Source: Acidobacteriota bacterium (GTDB taxonomy: Bacteria > Acidobacteriota > Terriglobia > Acidiferrales > UBA7541). Taken from it: DNA of 64,000 bases. The stretch covers positions 1-64,000 of the forward strand of contig JABDEK010000003.1 of the NCBI GenBank assembly GCA_013287135.1, in the 5' to 3' direction. Under the pieces are notes generated by a model that had not been told where the DNA came from, did not search any database, and saw nothing but the letters and a program-made list of their open reading frames with translations. The position numbers and the translations under genes were made by a program. Positions 18,100-28,118 of the stretch are shown piece by piece; position 1 is the first letter of the stretch; each line of letters begins with the position of its first letter.

Positions 18100-20301
18100 T
18101 TGAGCCGCGTTAATCTCGCCATCCTTTGGCACATGCATCAACCGCAGTACCGCGAGCCGTTCACCGGACGCTACATGCTGCCGTGGACGCGTTTGCACGC
18201 ACTCAAAGACTACTGGGGCATGGTGAAAATTCTGGGAGAATTCCCCGGGGTACATGCGACTTTCAATTTCGTCCCGCTACTCGCTGCGCAAATTGAGGAA
18301 TACGCCAGCGGCAAGTTTCAGGAACCGTGGTTCGAGCTGGCCTTTGCGCCAACGGAATCGCTCGAGCCTCCGCAGAAACGCGAAATACTCGAGCGCGCAT
18401 TTCAAGTGAACGAAAACTTCGTGCGACGCTGGCCGCGATTTGCCGAGCTGCAAGCACAAGTTAGAACAGCCGGCGTGGAATCCTGCGTTGCGCGGTTCGA
18501 CCTGCGCGATTGGCGCGATTTGCAATTGCTTTCGCAACTCGCCTGGATGGACGAGGAGTACATCGCGAAAGATCCGGTAGTAACCGAATTGTCGCGTAAA
18601 GGCGCTAATTACGCGGAAAAAGACAAGGCTGCTCTGCGAGACAAGCAACTGGAACTGCTCGGCGCTGTGTTACCGGAGTACAGGCTGGCCGCAGAGCGAG
18701 GCCAGATCGAAATTTCTACCACGCCCTATTATCATCCGATCCTTCCTCTACTTTGTGACACGGACATCGCGCGAGTATCGAATCCGCAGTCGCCATTGCC
18801 GCATCCGGCATTTCGGCATCCGGAAGATGCGCGTGAACAGTTGCTGCGCTCGCGGCAATATCACGAGCGCGTCTTTGGAAAACCGCCGGTGGGATTATGG
18901 CCCTCGGAAGGATCGGTTTCCGATCAAGCGCTCGAAATTGCCATGGAACTCGGCTTCAAATGGTTTGCCACGGACGAAGGTGTGCTCGGCCGGACGCGAA
19001 ACATTGGCTTCTGGCGCGACGCTTCCGGCTATCCGCAAAACGGTCCGGATCTATATTCACCTTGGAATTTGCAACGCGGCGGAAAAACGCTCACTGGATT
19101 CTTCAGGGATCATTACGTGTCCGACCTCGTTGGCTTTGTGTACAGCCGCATGGGAGCGACAGCGGCGGCTGAAGACCTACATCGCAGAATCCGCGCGATT
19201 GGCGACCGCCAGCCCGCAGGCAGCCCGGCGACCGTCAGCATTGTTCTGGACGGAGAAAATGCCTGGGAATTTTACGCTGAGAACGGCCGGGATTTTCTGC
19301 GGCAATTTTACCGCCGCGTGCAGGACGATCCCGAGATTCATGCCTTAACCATGAGCGAAGCGGCGGAAGCGCGCCCCGACGCTCCGAAACTCGACGGAAT
19401 TTTCCCGGCTTCCTGGATCAATGCGAATTTCGACGTGTGGATCGGCCACCCGGAAGATGTTCGCGCTTGGGATTTGCTGCGCGACGCGCGCGATACGTAC
19501 GAAAAGATCGTACAGCGCGCCGCTTCAAACGATGCAGTCGCGCCGGCCAGCTCTACGTTATCAGCCGACTCCGCGACGCGCGCCTACGAAGCACTGCTGG
19601 CCGCAGAAGGCAGCGACTGGTGCTGGTGGTACGGCCCGGAACATGCTTCCGCCAACGATGCGGAATTCGACGAGCTATATCGCCAACATCTCAAGGAAGT
19701 TTACATCGCGCTCGGTGAACATGTTCCCGACGCTCTTCTGCATCCCATCAAACGTGCGCCGGAACGCGCGCATCGTGAATCTCCGCAAACTTTCTTAGAC
19801 GTCAAAGTGGACGGCCGCGAGAGCAGCTACTTCGAATGGCTAGGCGCCGGATTTTATGTTACCGACCAGCGCAGCGGCAGCATGCACGGACGCAGTTGCG
19901 TCCTAGGCCAATTGCATTACGGATTCGGGCCCGAGCATTTCTACCTGCGTGTTGACCCTACCGAAGCGATCGCCGATATTCCCGATTTTCAATTCCGCTT
20001 AACCCTATGGGATTCGCGAGAAACCCACCTTACTGTGCGTGTGACCAGAGGCAAATTCGCAGGCTGCATCCTGGAACAAGGGGGAGCCTGTTTGTTGCGC
20101 CCAGAATCGGTAGTATCGGCGGCCTACGACAAAATCATTGAAGTGAGCCTAGCGCGCGAATTGTTTGACCTGAAGAATCGCAAATCTTTGCTACTAAGCG
20201 TTGCATTATGGGAAGGCGGCCTCCCCATTGATGTCCTGCCCATCGACGGAATGCTCGAGCTGAATTTAGGTGAAGAGAATTTTGCCTGGAGCGCCACCTG
20301 A
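18100..20301 (+). CDS. Glycoside hydrolase family 57 protein
   Basis: 733 residues. GH57 landmarks: motif 1 HMHQP near the N-terminus (residues 11-15); GLWPSEGSVSD with the likely nucleophile Glu270; and IVLDGENAWEFY with the likely acid Asp384. These enzymes hydrolyse or transfer alpha-1,4 or alpha-1,6 glucan bonds (amylopullulanase, branching enzyme, glucanotransferase). After the TIM-barrel-like domain come helical segments and a beta-rich C-terminal domain (about 570-733). No signal peptide, so it probably acts on cytoplasmic glycogen-like glucans. TTG 18100 is used because the protein begins exactly at the conserved RVNLAILWHMHQP strand; GGAAGG lies upstream. Confidence 0.88.
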   Translation: MSRVNLAILWHMHQPQYREPFTGRYMLPWTRLHALKDYWGMVKILGEFPGVHATFNFVPLLAAQIEEYASGKFQEPWFELAFAPTESLEPPQKREILERAFQVNENFVRRWPRFAELQAQVRTAGVESCVARFDLRDWRDLQLLSQLAWMDEEYIAKDPVVTELSRKGANYAEKDKAALRDKQLELLGAVLPEYRLAAERGQIEISTTPYYHPILPLLCDTDIARVSNPQSPLPHPAFRHPEDAREQLLRSRQYHERVFGKPPVGLWPSEGSVSDQALEIAMELGFKWFATDEGVLGRTRNIGFWRDASGYPQNGPDLYSPWNLQRGGKTLTGFFRDHYVSDLVGFVYSRMGATAAAEDLHRRIRAIGDRQPAGSPATVSIVLDGENAWEFYAENGRDFLRQFYRRVQDDPEIHALTMSEAAEARPDAPKLDGIFPASWINANFDVWIGHPEDVRAWDLLRDARDTYEKIVQRAASNDAVAPASSTLSADSATRAYEALLAAEGSDWCWWYGPEHASANDAEFDELYRQHLKEVYIALGEHVPDALLHPIKRAPERAHRESPQTFLDVKVDGRESSYFEWLGAGFYVTDQRSGSMHGRSCVLGQLHYGFGPEHFYLRVDPTEAIADIPDFQFRLTLWDSRETHLTVRVTRGKFAGCILEQGGACLLRPESVVSAAYDKIIEVSLARELFDLKNRKSLLLSVALWEGGLPIDVLPIDGMLELNLGEENFAWSAT

Positions 20302-20580
20302 GCCACTTGGAATCTGCGACGCCATTATATTAATACCTGCGTTTGCAGGCTTGTTCCCAGTCAGAATGATTTACCTGACGCAGGGGTTTCTGATGCTCTT
20401 GATACTTGCCCTTGCGATGTCGGCTTCTGGCGGCGAGAACGGATCCATCGGCACGCAAGCCACCACTTAATCGCTTAGCTGACCGCAACTTCAGGGGGAG
20501 CAACTCGCACGACCGCGCATTGACTCTGATTGTTCAGTAGGGAATCGGCTCCAGAGCTAATGGAAAATCCAACGGTATCA

Positions 20581-21702
20581 CTAGAAAATTTTGATCGCCA
20601 AGTCGCGAGGCCGGCCACCCACGGGAATCAGCGTTATTAAGGCGGATGTTTTCGCGCGAATCACCGCCAAATCATTGGACGCAACATCAACAACCAAAAG
20701 AATGTCTCCTCCAGGCGTGAGCAGGCATGTGCGCGGATTTTGGCCAACGGGGATCGGACGACCGGCTTGGCGGACACCCACAGCGATCGGAATTACGTGT
20801 CCCGATGCCGAGTCTGAAATGTAAAGCTCCTGATCGTGATTAGAAAATGTACCGGACGCAGGCGACATCCCCAGCAGCATGAAATCACCAACCTCGTTCG
20901 TTAGCGTGTTGACGATTACAAGGCCGTGCGCGTCGGCCGACGGAATGTAAAGCTCGCCTCCATCGGGTTTTAAAATTAGATCGCCGGGTGTTCCGCCCAA
21001 CGAAAGATTCGTGAGCAACACATTCCGATTCAGATCCACCACGGAGATTTGATTCGTTGTACCGGAGGTGACAAATACTTTGGAACTGTCGGGGAGAATA
21101 GCCAACTGTTCCGGCTGCTTCGCTACTGGAACCACTGCGAGCGAAGCCAAGGTCGCCGCGTCCAGAATAGAAATGGACGAATCATCCCGGTTTGAAACGA
21201 CTATGATTTTCCCCGATGGAGCGACGCGAGCAATCCACGGACGGCGTCCCGCGCTTCCTCGTGCCACAACCTGTTTCGTAGCGCAGTCAATGGCAATGAT
21301 AGCGTTTGATCCCGAGGCAGCTATGTACGCGCGACGGCCATCCCGGGAAAAATCAAGTGCGTAGGGTTCAGAACCGACAGGAATTTTAGCTACGATGCGA
21401 TTTGACTTTGCATCGAGCACCCATACGTATCCGCCGGCCGAGCTCAACCCCCAAATTTCATCGCGAGTAGGATGTGAGCGCAGGCCACTTGGCCCCGGGC
21501 CAACCGGAATCGCCGAGACCGTGGACAATTTCACCAGATCGACGGCCGTCAGCGTTCCGTCGGCAGTATTTCCCACATAGGCGAAAAGATGAAGTCCCGG
21601 CCGTAAGAAAGACGGCCGCAATTCCAGCGCGACCTCGCGGAAAGCTAGCCCGCCAAGAAGCAGTAGTAGAAAGATAAAGCGCGCGTTGACGCGAAGTTTC
21701 AT
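20581..21702 (-). CDS. YVTN-type beta-propeller repeat protein, membrane anchored or exported
   Basis: 373 residues. A single hydrophobic N-terminal helix (RFIFLLLLLGGLAF) is followed by about seven repeats of the YVTN/NHL type, each with a pattern such as RDGRRAYIAASGSNAIIAID, DSSKVFVTSGTTNQISVVDL and DGGELYIPSADAHGLVIVN. This predicts a seven-bladed propeller facing the periplasm. Such proteins serve as surface or binding scaffolds, and no catalytic residues are evident. It follows aroF on the same strand with a 58-base gap, so a shared transcript is possible, but the two have no obvious functional link. Confidence 0.78.
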   Translation of the reverse strand: MKLRVNARFIFLLLLLGGLAFREVALELRPSFLRPGLHLFAYVGNTADGTLTAVDLVKLSTVSAIPVGPGPSGLRSHPTRDEIWGLSSAGGYVWVLDAKSNRIVAKIPVGSEPYALDFSRDGRRAYIAASGSNAIIAIDCATKQVVARGSAGRRPWIARVAPSGKIIVVSNRDDSSISILDAATLASLAVVPVAKQPEQLAILPDSSKVFVTSGTTNQISVVDLNRNVLLTNLSLGGTPGDLILKPDGGELYIPSADAHGLVIVNTLTNEVGDFMLLGMSPASGTFSNHDQELYISDSASGHVIPIAVGVRQAGRPIPVGQNPRTCLLTPGGDILLVVDVASNDLAVIRAKTSALITLIPVGGRPRDLAIKIF

Positions 21703-21760
21703 CTCAATTGCGGAAGTATATGTGGAGAGGCCCGTTCATAGACAAAAAATCGCTGATCGC

Positions 21761-22789
21761 TCAGTTGATTGTGCGTCCTAAAACCTCAGCGATCTGGCGG
21801 ACTTCGTGGATCAATTGGTTCAGCTCGTCGGGCAGTATCGATTGAGGTCCATCGGAAAGCGCATGGTCCGGATCGTGATGAACTTCCACAAGAATTCCAT
21901 TGGCTCCGGCCGCCACGGCCGCGCGAGAAAGCGGCAAAACTTTATTCCGCCGACCAGTTCCGTGCGAAGGATCAACCACGATCGGCAAATGGCTGCGCCG
22001 TTGCACCGCCGGAACAATGCTCAGGTCGAGTGTGTTTCGCGTGTAATCAGAAAAGGTGCGCACGCCGCGCTCGCATAGGATTACGTTGTAATTGCCTTCG
22101 GACATTAAGTATTCAGCCGCCATCAAGAATTCATCCAGCGTAGCGGACATTCCGCGTTTTAGCAGCACCGGCTTTTGAGAACGTCCGGCGCGTTTCAGCA
22201 ATGAAAAATTTTGCATGTTGCGTGCGCCGATCTGGATCACATCCGCATATTTTTCCACCAGGTCGAGCGATTCGTTGTCGATCGCTTCGGTTACGATGCC
22301 GAGCCCGTATTCTTCCCGCACTTGCGCCAGAATTTTCAGTCCGGGCTCGCCAAGACCCTGAAAGCTATAGGGAGAAGTGCGAGGCTTGTAAGCGCCACCT
22401 CGGAACAAACGTGCACCCGAAGCGCTCACATGCCCTGCGATTCTAAGAGTTTGCTCGCGACTTTCCACCGCGCAAGGGCCCGCGACCATGGCCACTTGCG
22501 TTCCGCCGAATACTACGTCGCCCAAATGAGTCGGAATTCGCACGACCGTGTCCTCTAGTTTTACGTCTCGGCTGACCAGCTTGTAGGGTTTGCTTACCGG
22601 AATGCATTCAATTACTCCAGGCATGGTTTCGACTGAAGCAATGTCCACGGTGCCGGTATTTCCTGTGATTCCAATCGCCGTACGGCCCGCGCCGGGAATG
22701 GGGTGCGCCTTATATCCCAACGACTCAATACGATCGCAGACCGCTCGGATCTGCTCCTCGGTCGCCTGAGATTGCATCACCACCAACAT
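21761..22789 (-). CDS. aroF: 3-deoxy-7-phosphoheptulonate synthase (DAHP synthase, type I beta)
   Basis: 342 residues. It condenses phosphoenolpyruvate and erythrose-4-phosphate, the first step of the shikimate pathway. The N-terminal ~70 residues ([21 protein letters not shown]) form the ferredoxin-like regulatory domain of the Thermotoga-type enzyme, which mediates feedback by aromatic amino acids. The catalytic barrel contains [44 protein letters not shown] and [15 protein letters not shown] precedes the ATG at a suitable distance. No other aro or trp gene is nearby and I see no attenuator with Trp/Phe/Tyr codons upstream. Confidence 0.94.
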   Translation of the reverse strand: MLVVMQSQATEEQIRAVCDRIESLGYKAHPIPGAGRTAIGITGNTGTVDIASVETMPGVIECIPVSKPYKLVSRDVKLEDTVVRIPTHLGDVVFGGTQVAMVAGPCAVESREQTLRIAGHVSASGARLFRGGAYKPRTSPYSFQGLGEPGLKILAQVREEYGLGIVTEAIDNESLDLVEKYADVIQIGARNMQNFSLLKRAGRSQKPVLLKRGMSATLDEFLMAAEYLMSEGNYNVILCERGVRTFSDYTRNTLDLSIVPAVQRRSHLPIVVDPSHGTGRRNKVLPLSRAAVAAGANGILVEVHHDPDHALSDGPQSILPDELNQLIHEVRQIAEVLGRTIN

Positions 22790-23016
22790 GAAAGCCCCCT
22801 GTGCTGATTGGAATCGAGAAGTTTACTGTATCGGGGAATCAACCTGCAAATGGCTCGGCAGTCGATTATTTCCATAGGCGGTCGACGGTGGCTAAACACC
22901 TAGCCGCTACACAACTCTGGCGTTGTGCAGTGACGGGCTCTTACTTGCAGCCGTTTCCCAACAATAACGCGCCCGGGAATACAAAAGTCCTTAAAATGTC
23001 TGCAGGGCATGAATTC

Positions 23017-23448
23017 ATGAAAAACTCCAACCGCCTCAAAGGATCTCAAATCTTCACCCTGAAGATAAAAACTATGCGGCGAACGGAACTCCAGGATGTA
23101 ACCGAACAGATCCGCGCAACCGTAAACGAGTCAAATTGCCAAAATGGCCTGTGCTGCCTTTATGTGCCTCATACCACAGCGGGCGTTTTGATGAATGAGG
23201 GATATGACCCCGCGGTAGCCCGAGAAATTGAAGCAGCCTTCGACCGACTGGTTCCCAAGGTCGCCTATTCCAAACATGAGGAAGGAAATTCCGACTCCCA
23301 CATCAAGACCGCCCTAACCTCGTCCTCCCAAACTTTATGGATCGACAACGGGAAGTTATTGCTGGGAAGGTGGCAGGTTATTTTCTTTGCGGAGTTTGAT
23401 GGTCCGCGAAACCGTGAACTTCGCGTTAAGATCGTTTCCGATGCCTAA
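23017..23448 (+). CDS. YjbQ family protein (secondary thiamine-phosphate synthase type)
   Basis: 143 residues from ATG 23017; the frame stays open back to 22801 but the extra 72 residues are unlike the family, whose members are 130-140 residues. Conserved YjbQ features: the TELQDVTEQIRATV strand-helix, LYVPHTTAGVLMNEGYDP with the conserved His, SDSHIKTALTSSS, and LLLGRWQVIFFAEFDGPRNRE. E. coli YjbQ shows weak thiamine-phosphate synthase activity, but the cellular role remains unsettled. It is followed after 41-50 bases by hemW on the same strand. Confidence 0.87.
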   Translation: MKNSNRLKGSQIFTLKIKTMRRTELQDVTEQIRATVNESNCQNGLCCLYVPHTTAGVLMNEGYDPAVAREIEAAFDRLVPKVAYSKHEEGNSDSHIKTALTSSSQTLWIDNGKLLLGRWQVIFFAEFDGPRNRELRVKIVSDA

Positions 23449-23489
23449 GGTAGTCGCGCCAGACCGTGCTTGAGTGTAGCTGATGTACA

Positions 23490-24686
23490 ATGCGAACGAT
23501 GACGCAAGGTATATACATCCAGGTACCGTTCTGCCAGAGCAAGTGTACTTACTGTAATTTTCACACGGGTGTGGTGTCGCGCGACCGCTATCTGCCTTAT
23601 GCTGAGGCGCTTTGCCGCGAGATTGAAACTCACCGATCGCTCAACAATCATCTTGACTCTGTCGGGTTCGCGCATGAGATTCGCGCCGTCGCTTCGGCGC
23701 GTCCGTTGACCGTTGATACGGTTTACTTCGGCGGTGGAACCCCGAGTCTCCTTGACGCAACGCTTCTACGAAAAATTCTCGACTCGCTTTATCGCAATTT
23801 TTCCTCAGAATCGATGGAAGTTACGTTGGAGGCCGACCCAGAAACTATCACGCCGGAGAAAGCGAGCGCGTGGAGGGACGCGGGATTTAATCGAATTAGT
23901 CTAGGGGCGCAATCTTTCAACGACACTGAATTGCAGGCGGCAGGGCGTATGCATCGGCGTGCGGATATTTTTTCGGCTAACACGATTTTGCGCGACGCCG
24001 GATTTCAAAATATCAGCCTGGACCTGATTTCAGGATTGCCACATCAAACCGCCGAAACGTGGGAAGAGTCAGTCGCGCAAATTTTGCAAATGCGGCCGGA
24101 ACATTTATCGATTTACATGCTTGAAATTGATGAGGGAAGCAAACTGGGTGCGGAATCTTTGGCAGGCGGCAAGCGGTACAGCGCGGCTGAGATTCCTGCC
24201 GACGATTCGATTGCGGATTTTTACGACTCCGCGTGCGCGCGGCTGGCAGCAGCGGGATACGAGCATTACGAAATTTCAAACTGGGCGGCGCCGGGGATGC
24301 GGTCGCGCCACAATTCGAAGTACTGGCAGCGCAAACCATATCTTGGTTTCGGCGCCGGGGCGCATTCGTTTGACGGCGAGAAGCGTTGGTCCAACCTGCA
24401 CGATTCAGCCCGCTACGTGACCTGCATCGAGCAGGGAATTTCGCCGCGCGAACAAATTGAAACGGTGACATCGGCACAAGCGCTGGAAGAAGAATTGTTC
24501 TTGGGTCTGCGGCAACTTGACGGAGTTGACCTGGAGCGGATCGAGCGTGAGTATGACGTAAACTTACGGAATCGCATCGCTCCGCTGGCTGAACAGGGAT
24601 TTTTGCAATTGAATGGCGCGCAGTTGCGGCTCGCACCAGACCGTTTGTCTATTTCGAATGATGTTTTTGTCGAATTGCTGGGTTAA
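23490..24686 (+). CDS. hemW: Radical SAM haem chaperone HemW (coproporphyrinogen oxidase-like)
   Basis: 398 residues. The radical SAM cluster motif CQSKCTYC (Cys15, 19, 22 from the first start) is followed by VYFGGGTPSLL, LEADPETIT and ISLGAQSF, and by the HemW-specific HNxxYW motif in RSRHNSKYWQRKPYLG. HemW proteins bind haem and are thought to deliver it to target enzymes; older annotations call them oxygen-independent coproporphyrinogen III oxidase. The residue normally His in the IHIPFC start reads Gln here (YIQVPFC). ATG 23499 is an equally good start. ltaE begins nine bases after the stop. Confidence 0.9.
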   Translation: MRTMTQGIYIQVPFCQSKCTYCNFHTGVVSRDRYLPYAEALCREIETHRSLNNHLDSVGFAHEIRAVASARPLTVDTVYFGGGTPSLLDATLLRKILDSLYRNFSSESMEVTLEADPETITPEKASAWRDAGFNRISLGAQSFNDTELQAAGRMHRRADIFSANTILRDAGFQNISLDLISGLPHQTAETWEESVAQILQMRPEHLSIYMLEIDEGSKLGAESLAGGKRYSAAEIPADDSIADFYDSACARLAAAGYEHYEISNWAAPGMRSRHNSKYWQRKPYLGFGAGAHSFDGEKRWSNLHDSARYVTCIEQGISPREQIETVTSAQALEEELFLGLRQLDGVDLERIEREYDVNLRNRIAPLAEQGFLQLNGAQLRLAPDRLSISNDVFVELLG

Positions 24687-24695
24687 GGAGCTAGC

Positions 24696-25793
24696 GTGCA
24701 CACAGCTTCGCAAGAAAACAAAAGCACGGCAGATTTTGTAGATCTTCGCAGCGACACGGTCACGCGGCCGTCTGCTGCGATGCGTCGCGCCATGGCAGAA
24801 GCCGAAGTCGGCGACGATGTTTACGGCGAGGACCCTACCGTTAATCGCTTGCAGGAACGCGCCGCCGAAATTTTTGAGCGCGAGGCGGCGTTGTTTGTCC
24901 CCAGCGGATCGATGGGAAACCTGATCGCGATCAAAACCTGGACGCAACCCGGCATGGAAATAATATGCGAGCAGCGCGCGCACGTGAATCAGTATGAGCT
25001 CGCCTCCATGTCCGCCATTGCCGGATGCATGCCGCGTACCACTCCTGCGCCGGATGGAATTCTTACCTGGGACTTGATTGAGCCGCTGGTCCGTCCCAAA
25101 ACCTACTATTACTCCCAAAGCGCACTGGTCACGCTGGAGAATACTCACAATATGCATGGCGGCACGGTATATCCGCCCGCGGTGACCGAGGACGTATGCC
25201 AGCGGGCGCACGCAGCGGGGCTCAAAGTGCATCTGGACGGTGCACGCATTTTCAATGCCGCGGTTGCGCTGGGGAAAAGCGTCGCAGCTCTCACGAGGAA
25301 TTGTGACTCGGTTATGTTTTGCTTGTCCAAGGGTTTGGGCGCGCCAGTGGGGTCCATGCTGGTTGGATCACAGGAGTTTATTCAGAAAGCGCATATCGCG
25401 CGCAAGCTGTTGGGTGGCGGCATGCGCCAGGCAGGCGTCCTTGCCGCGGCCGGACTGATTGCATTGGAAGAGTCTCCCAAGAATTTGCACCTCGATCACG
25501 AAAACGCGACGTTTCTAGCGAACGGACTGGCAAACATAAAAGGTATCTCGCTGGATCCGAAAAAAGTCCTTACTAATATCGTGATTTTTGACGTTCGCGG
25601 AACGGGTCGTACGGCGGCGGAAATTTCCACTGACCTTGGCAAAAAGAAAATTCTGTGCGGGCCGACAGATAAATATTCCATTCGTATGGTTACACATTGC
25701 GATGTGCAGCGCGCTGGGGTCGAGAGAGCGTGGGCGGCCATGAACGATGTTCTGAGCGTGCGCGCAAGTGCGCCTGCAGCGGCGCATCACTAA
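24696..25793 (+). CDS. ltaE: Low-specificity L-threonine aldolase
   Basis: 365 residues, PLP-dependent fold type I. It cleaves L-threonine or L-allo-threonine to glycine and acetaldehyde. Seen: DLRSDTVTRPSAAMRRAM at the N-terminus, VGDDVYGEDPTVN, the glycine-rich PSGSMGNLIA, and the PLP lysine Lys212 in CLSKGLGAPVGS. GTG 24696 follows AAGGAG by a proper distance and lies just after the hemW stop, so the genes are cotranscribed. It could supply glycine. The C-terminal tail is Ala-rich and not conserved. Confidence 0.93.
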   Translation: MHTASQENKSTADFVDLRSDTVTRPSAAMRRAMAEAEVGDDVYGEDPTVNRLQERAAEIFEREAALFVPSGSMGNLIAIKTWTQPGMEIICEQRAHVNQYELASMSAIAGCMPRTTPAPDGILTWDLIEPLVRPKTYYYSQSALVTLENTHNMHGGTVYPPAVTEDVCQRAHAAGLKVHLDGARIFNAAVALGKSVAALTRNCDSVMFCLSKGLGAPVGSMLVGSQEFIQKAHIARKLLGGGMRQAGVLAAAGLIALEESPKNLHLDHENATFLANGLANIKGISLDPKKVLTNIVIFDVRGTGRTAAEISTDLGKKKILCGPTDKYSIRMVTHCDVQRAGVERAWAAMNDVLSVRASAPAAAHH

Positions 25794-25839
25794 TGGGGTC
25801 TAATCGGGGTAACTGACTCCATCGGAGAAAACCATAGCG

Positions 25840-27741
25840 ATGAGTTCTCAGGAGTTTTCCAAGCGTAGGGCGGCCACTCTAGGAATATTTTGCCTGATCA
25901 TCGCATCTAGTTTGGTGGCGGCGAGGAGAACTAACAACATAATGACAATTGATACTGCAAATCCTAAGAGCGCGGCAGCAACCAAGCCCGCGCAAATGAA
26001 ATCAGCGGCGCCCACCGCGGAGGAGGCCCGCCAATTTGTGGAGGCCGCGGAAAACCGGCTGTTGCCGCTATGGGTCGGGGCCCAACGCGCGTCGTGGGTG
26101 CAAGAGACATTTATTACGCCAGACACGGAGGAGATGGCCGCAGAAGCGGACCAAGCCGTGAAGGCGGCCACTGCCGAACTCGCTGCGCAGGCCCGACGTT
26201 ACGAGGGTTTGCAACTTCCCGAAGACGTAGCCCGCAAACTGAAATTAATAAGATTTTCAGTGGACATTCCCGCACCACGCGACACCGCCGAGAGTACCGA
26301 GCTTTCGCAGCTTAATGCATCGTTGCAAAGCGATTATGGAAAAGGAAAGTGGTGCCCCGATGCTCCGCAAGGAAAATGCCTTTCGTTGAGCGACCTCGAT
26401 CACTTGATGGCCACCAGCCGCGATCCCAAAGAACTTCAGCGTGCTTGGGAAGGCTGGCATGCGATTGCGCCTCCGATGCGCAAACGTTATGCGCGAATGG
26501 TTGCACTGGCGAATAAAGGCGCGCACGAGACAGGGTTCGCCGATGTCGGTGCGATGTGGCGATCGAATTACGATATGGCGCCGGATGCGTTCGCCGCGGA
26601 ACTCGACCGTCTTTGGCAGCAGGTTCGACCGCTCTATGTTTCGCTGCACGCCTACGTTCGCTGGAATCTCGAAAAGAAGTATGGTCCAGTTGTGGTCAGC
26701 GAAGACCGTCCGATTCCCGCGCACTTGCTGGGAAATATGTGGTCGCAGGACTGGACTAATATTTATCCGCTGGTGGCCCCGGCCGATGCCGATCCCGGGT
26801 ACGATCTAACAGAGATTTTGAAAGCCAAGCAAATCGAACCGGTGGGAATGGTGCACTACGGTGAACGCTTCTTCATGTCCTTGGGCTTCGCCGCGCTTCC
26901 TGAAACATTTTGGGAACGCTCGATGTTTACCAAACCGCGCGATCGCGAGGTGGTTTGCCACGCCAGCGCTTGGGACATCGATTACGTCGAGGACTTGCGC
27001 ATCAAGATGTGCATCGAGCAAAAGGCTGACGATTTCACCACCATTCACCATGAGCTGGGCCACAACTTTTATCAGCGCGCGTACGACAAGCAGCCTCCGC
27101 TATTTCGCAACAGCGCGAATGACGGATTCCATGAAGCCATTGGCGACACCATAGCCCTGTCCGTCACGCCCGAGTACCTGAAAGAAATTGGTTTGCTAGA
27201 AAATGTTCCGCCGGCATCTTCTGATATTGGCTTGCTCATGAAACGAGCTTTGGACAAAGTGGCGTTCCTGCCCTTTGGCCTGCTGATTGATAAATGGCGC
27301 TGGGAAGTTTTCTCTGGCAAGGTGACGCCGGAAAACTACAACAAAGCCTGGTGGGAACTCCGCGAGAAGTATCAAGGCATCGCGCCGAGTTCGCTACGCA
27401 GCGAGGAAGATTTCGATCCGGGTGCCAAGTATCACGTGGCCGCGAACGTTCCCTACGCACGTTATTTTCTTGCGGCGATTCTCCAATACCAATTTCACCG
27501 CGCATTGTGCCGCGAGTCGGGTTACAAAGGGCCGCTGCATCGCTGCTCGATTTACAATAATAAAGAAGCGGGCGCGCGTCTGAACAAAATGCTCGCCATG
27601 GGACAGAACCGTCCGTGGCCAGAAGCTCTGGAAGTATTAACCGGCGAGAAGCAAATGGATGCGACCGCCATTCTCGAATACTACGCGCCATTGAAGCAGT
27701 GGCTAGACCAGCAAAACAAAGGCCACAAAGTCGATTGGTAG
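25840..27741 (+). CDS. M2 family peptidyl-dipeptidase (ACE-like), exported
   Basis: 633 residues. An N-terminal hydrophobic segment ([16 protein letters not shown]) suggests export. The zinc site HHELGHNFY gives HExxH with His404, Glu405 and His408, and the third ligand is Glu432 in GFHEAIGD, the arrangement of family M2 (angiotensin-converting-enzyme type). These enzymes release dipeptides from peptide C-termini. Length and the helical bundle layout agree with bacterial M2 proteins. The gene starts 46 bases after ltaE and may share its transcript. Two cysteine pairs (Cys172/Cys180 and Cys373/Cys391) could form disulfides in the periplasm. Confidence 0.92.
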   Translation: MSSQEFSKRRAATLGIFCLIIASSLVAARRTNNIMTIDTANPKSAAATKPAQMKSAAPTAEEARQFVEAAENRLLPLWVGAQRASWVQETFITPDTEEMAAEADQAVKAATAELAAQARRYEGLQLPEDVARKLKLIRFSVDIPAPRDTAESTELSQLNASLQSDYGKGKWCPDAPQGKCLSLSDLDHLMATSRDPKELQRAWEGWHAIAPPMRKRYARMVALANKGAHETGFADVGAMWRSNYDMAPDAFAAELDRLWQQVRPLYVSLHAYVRWNLEKKYGPVVVSEDRPIPAHLLGNMWSQDWTNIYPLVAPADADPGYDLTEILKAKQIEPVGMVHYGERFFMSLGFAALPETFWERSMFTKPRDREVVCHASAWDIDYVEDLRIKMCIEQKADDFTTIHHELGHNFYQRAYDKQPPLFRNSANDGFHEAIGDTIALSVTPEYLKEIGLLENVPPASSDIGLLMKRALDKVAFLPFGLLIDKWRWEVFSGKVTPENYNKAWWELREKYQGIAPSSLRSEEDFDPGAKYHVAANVPYARYFLAAILQYQFHRALCRESGYKGPLHRCSIYNNKEAGARLNKMLAMGQNRPWPEALEVLTGEKQMDATAILEYYAPLKQWLDQQNKGHKVDW

Positions 27742-28118
27742 GCCCGTGAAACGCGGTTCAATTGTCCGATGGCGCTATTCGGCGCACCAGGAGCTGCATG
27801 TTGTGAAGCCTTCCTCAACTTTGTAGCGAGTGCATGGTTTGCCGATCTAGTCCCCAGCGTCTTCAGATATTAGGCAACCAGCCGTATTCGGCGCAAATGT
27901 ATACGGAGCTCTCGCCCTATTGCCATTTCTGACGACCATCCTGATTCTTGTTCCCAATGTGCGATGGTGTGGTCGCGCACGAAGCGCAGATACTATCGTG
28001 CGTCCAGACCACCGGCGGTGAGGTTCCGACGGGGGCGGCGCGATTATCTGCGCACAAACTCCTATGGTATAAAAGAGATGCATCCTGGAATCAATTTGCT
28101 CTATTTTTGCGAGGTGAT
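27742..28118. other. 377-base intergenic region
   Basis: No credible gene is seen. It contains a perfect six-base inverted repeat CCGTAT (27882-27887) / ATACGG (27901-27906) without a T-run, and the extended -10 promoter at 28065-28073 that probably drives the following operon. Open frames crossing it on both strands lack ribosome sites and recognisable sequence. Confidence 0.6.
28065..28073 (+). promoter_or_regulatory. Extended -10 promoter for the acyl-CoA dehydrogenase operon
   Basis: TGGTATAAA at 28065-28073 fits TGnTATAAT in all but the last base. There is no good -35, as expected for an extended -10 promoter. The start near 28080 would give a leader of about 39 bases before GTG 28119. 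Confidence 0.5.

Noticed and set aside
20270-20470. 66-residue plus-strand frame with a hydrophobic middle at the end of the GH57 gene
   Set aside because: It overlaps the conserved C-terminus of the GH57 protein, lacks a ribosome site and looks like chance read-through into the intergenic region.
27882-27906. Inverted repeat CCGTAT/ATACGG as a terminator of the M2 peptidase gene
   Set aside because: The stem is only six base pairs and no T-run follows; it is 140 bases after the stop.
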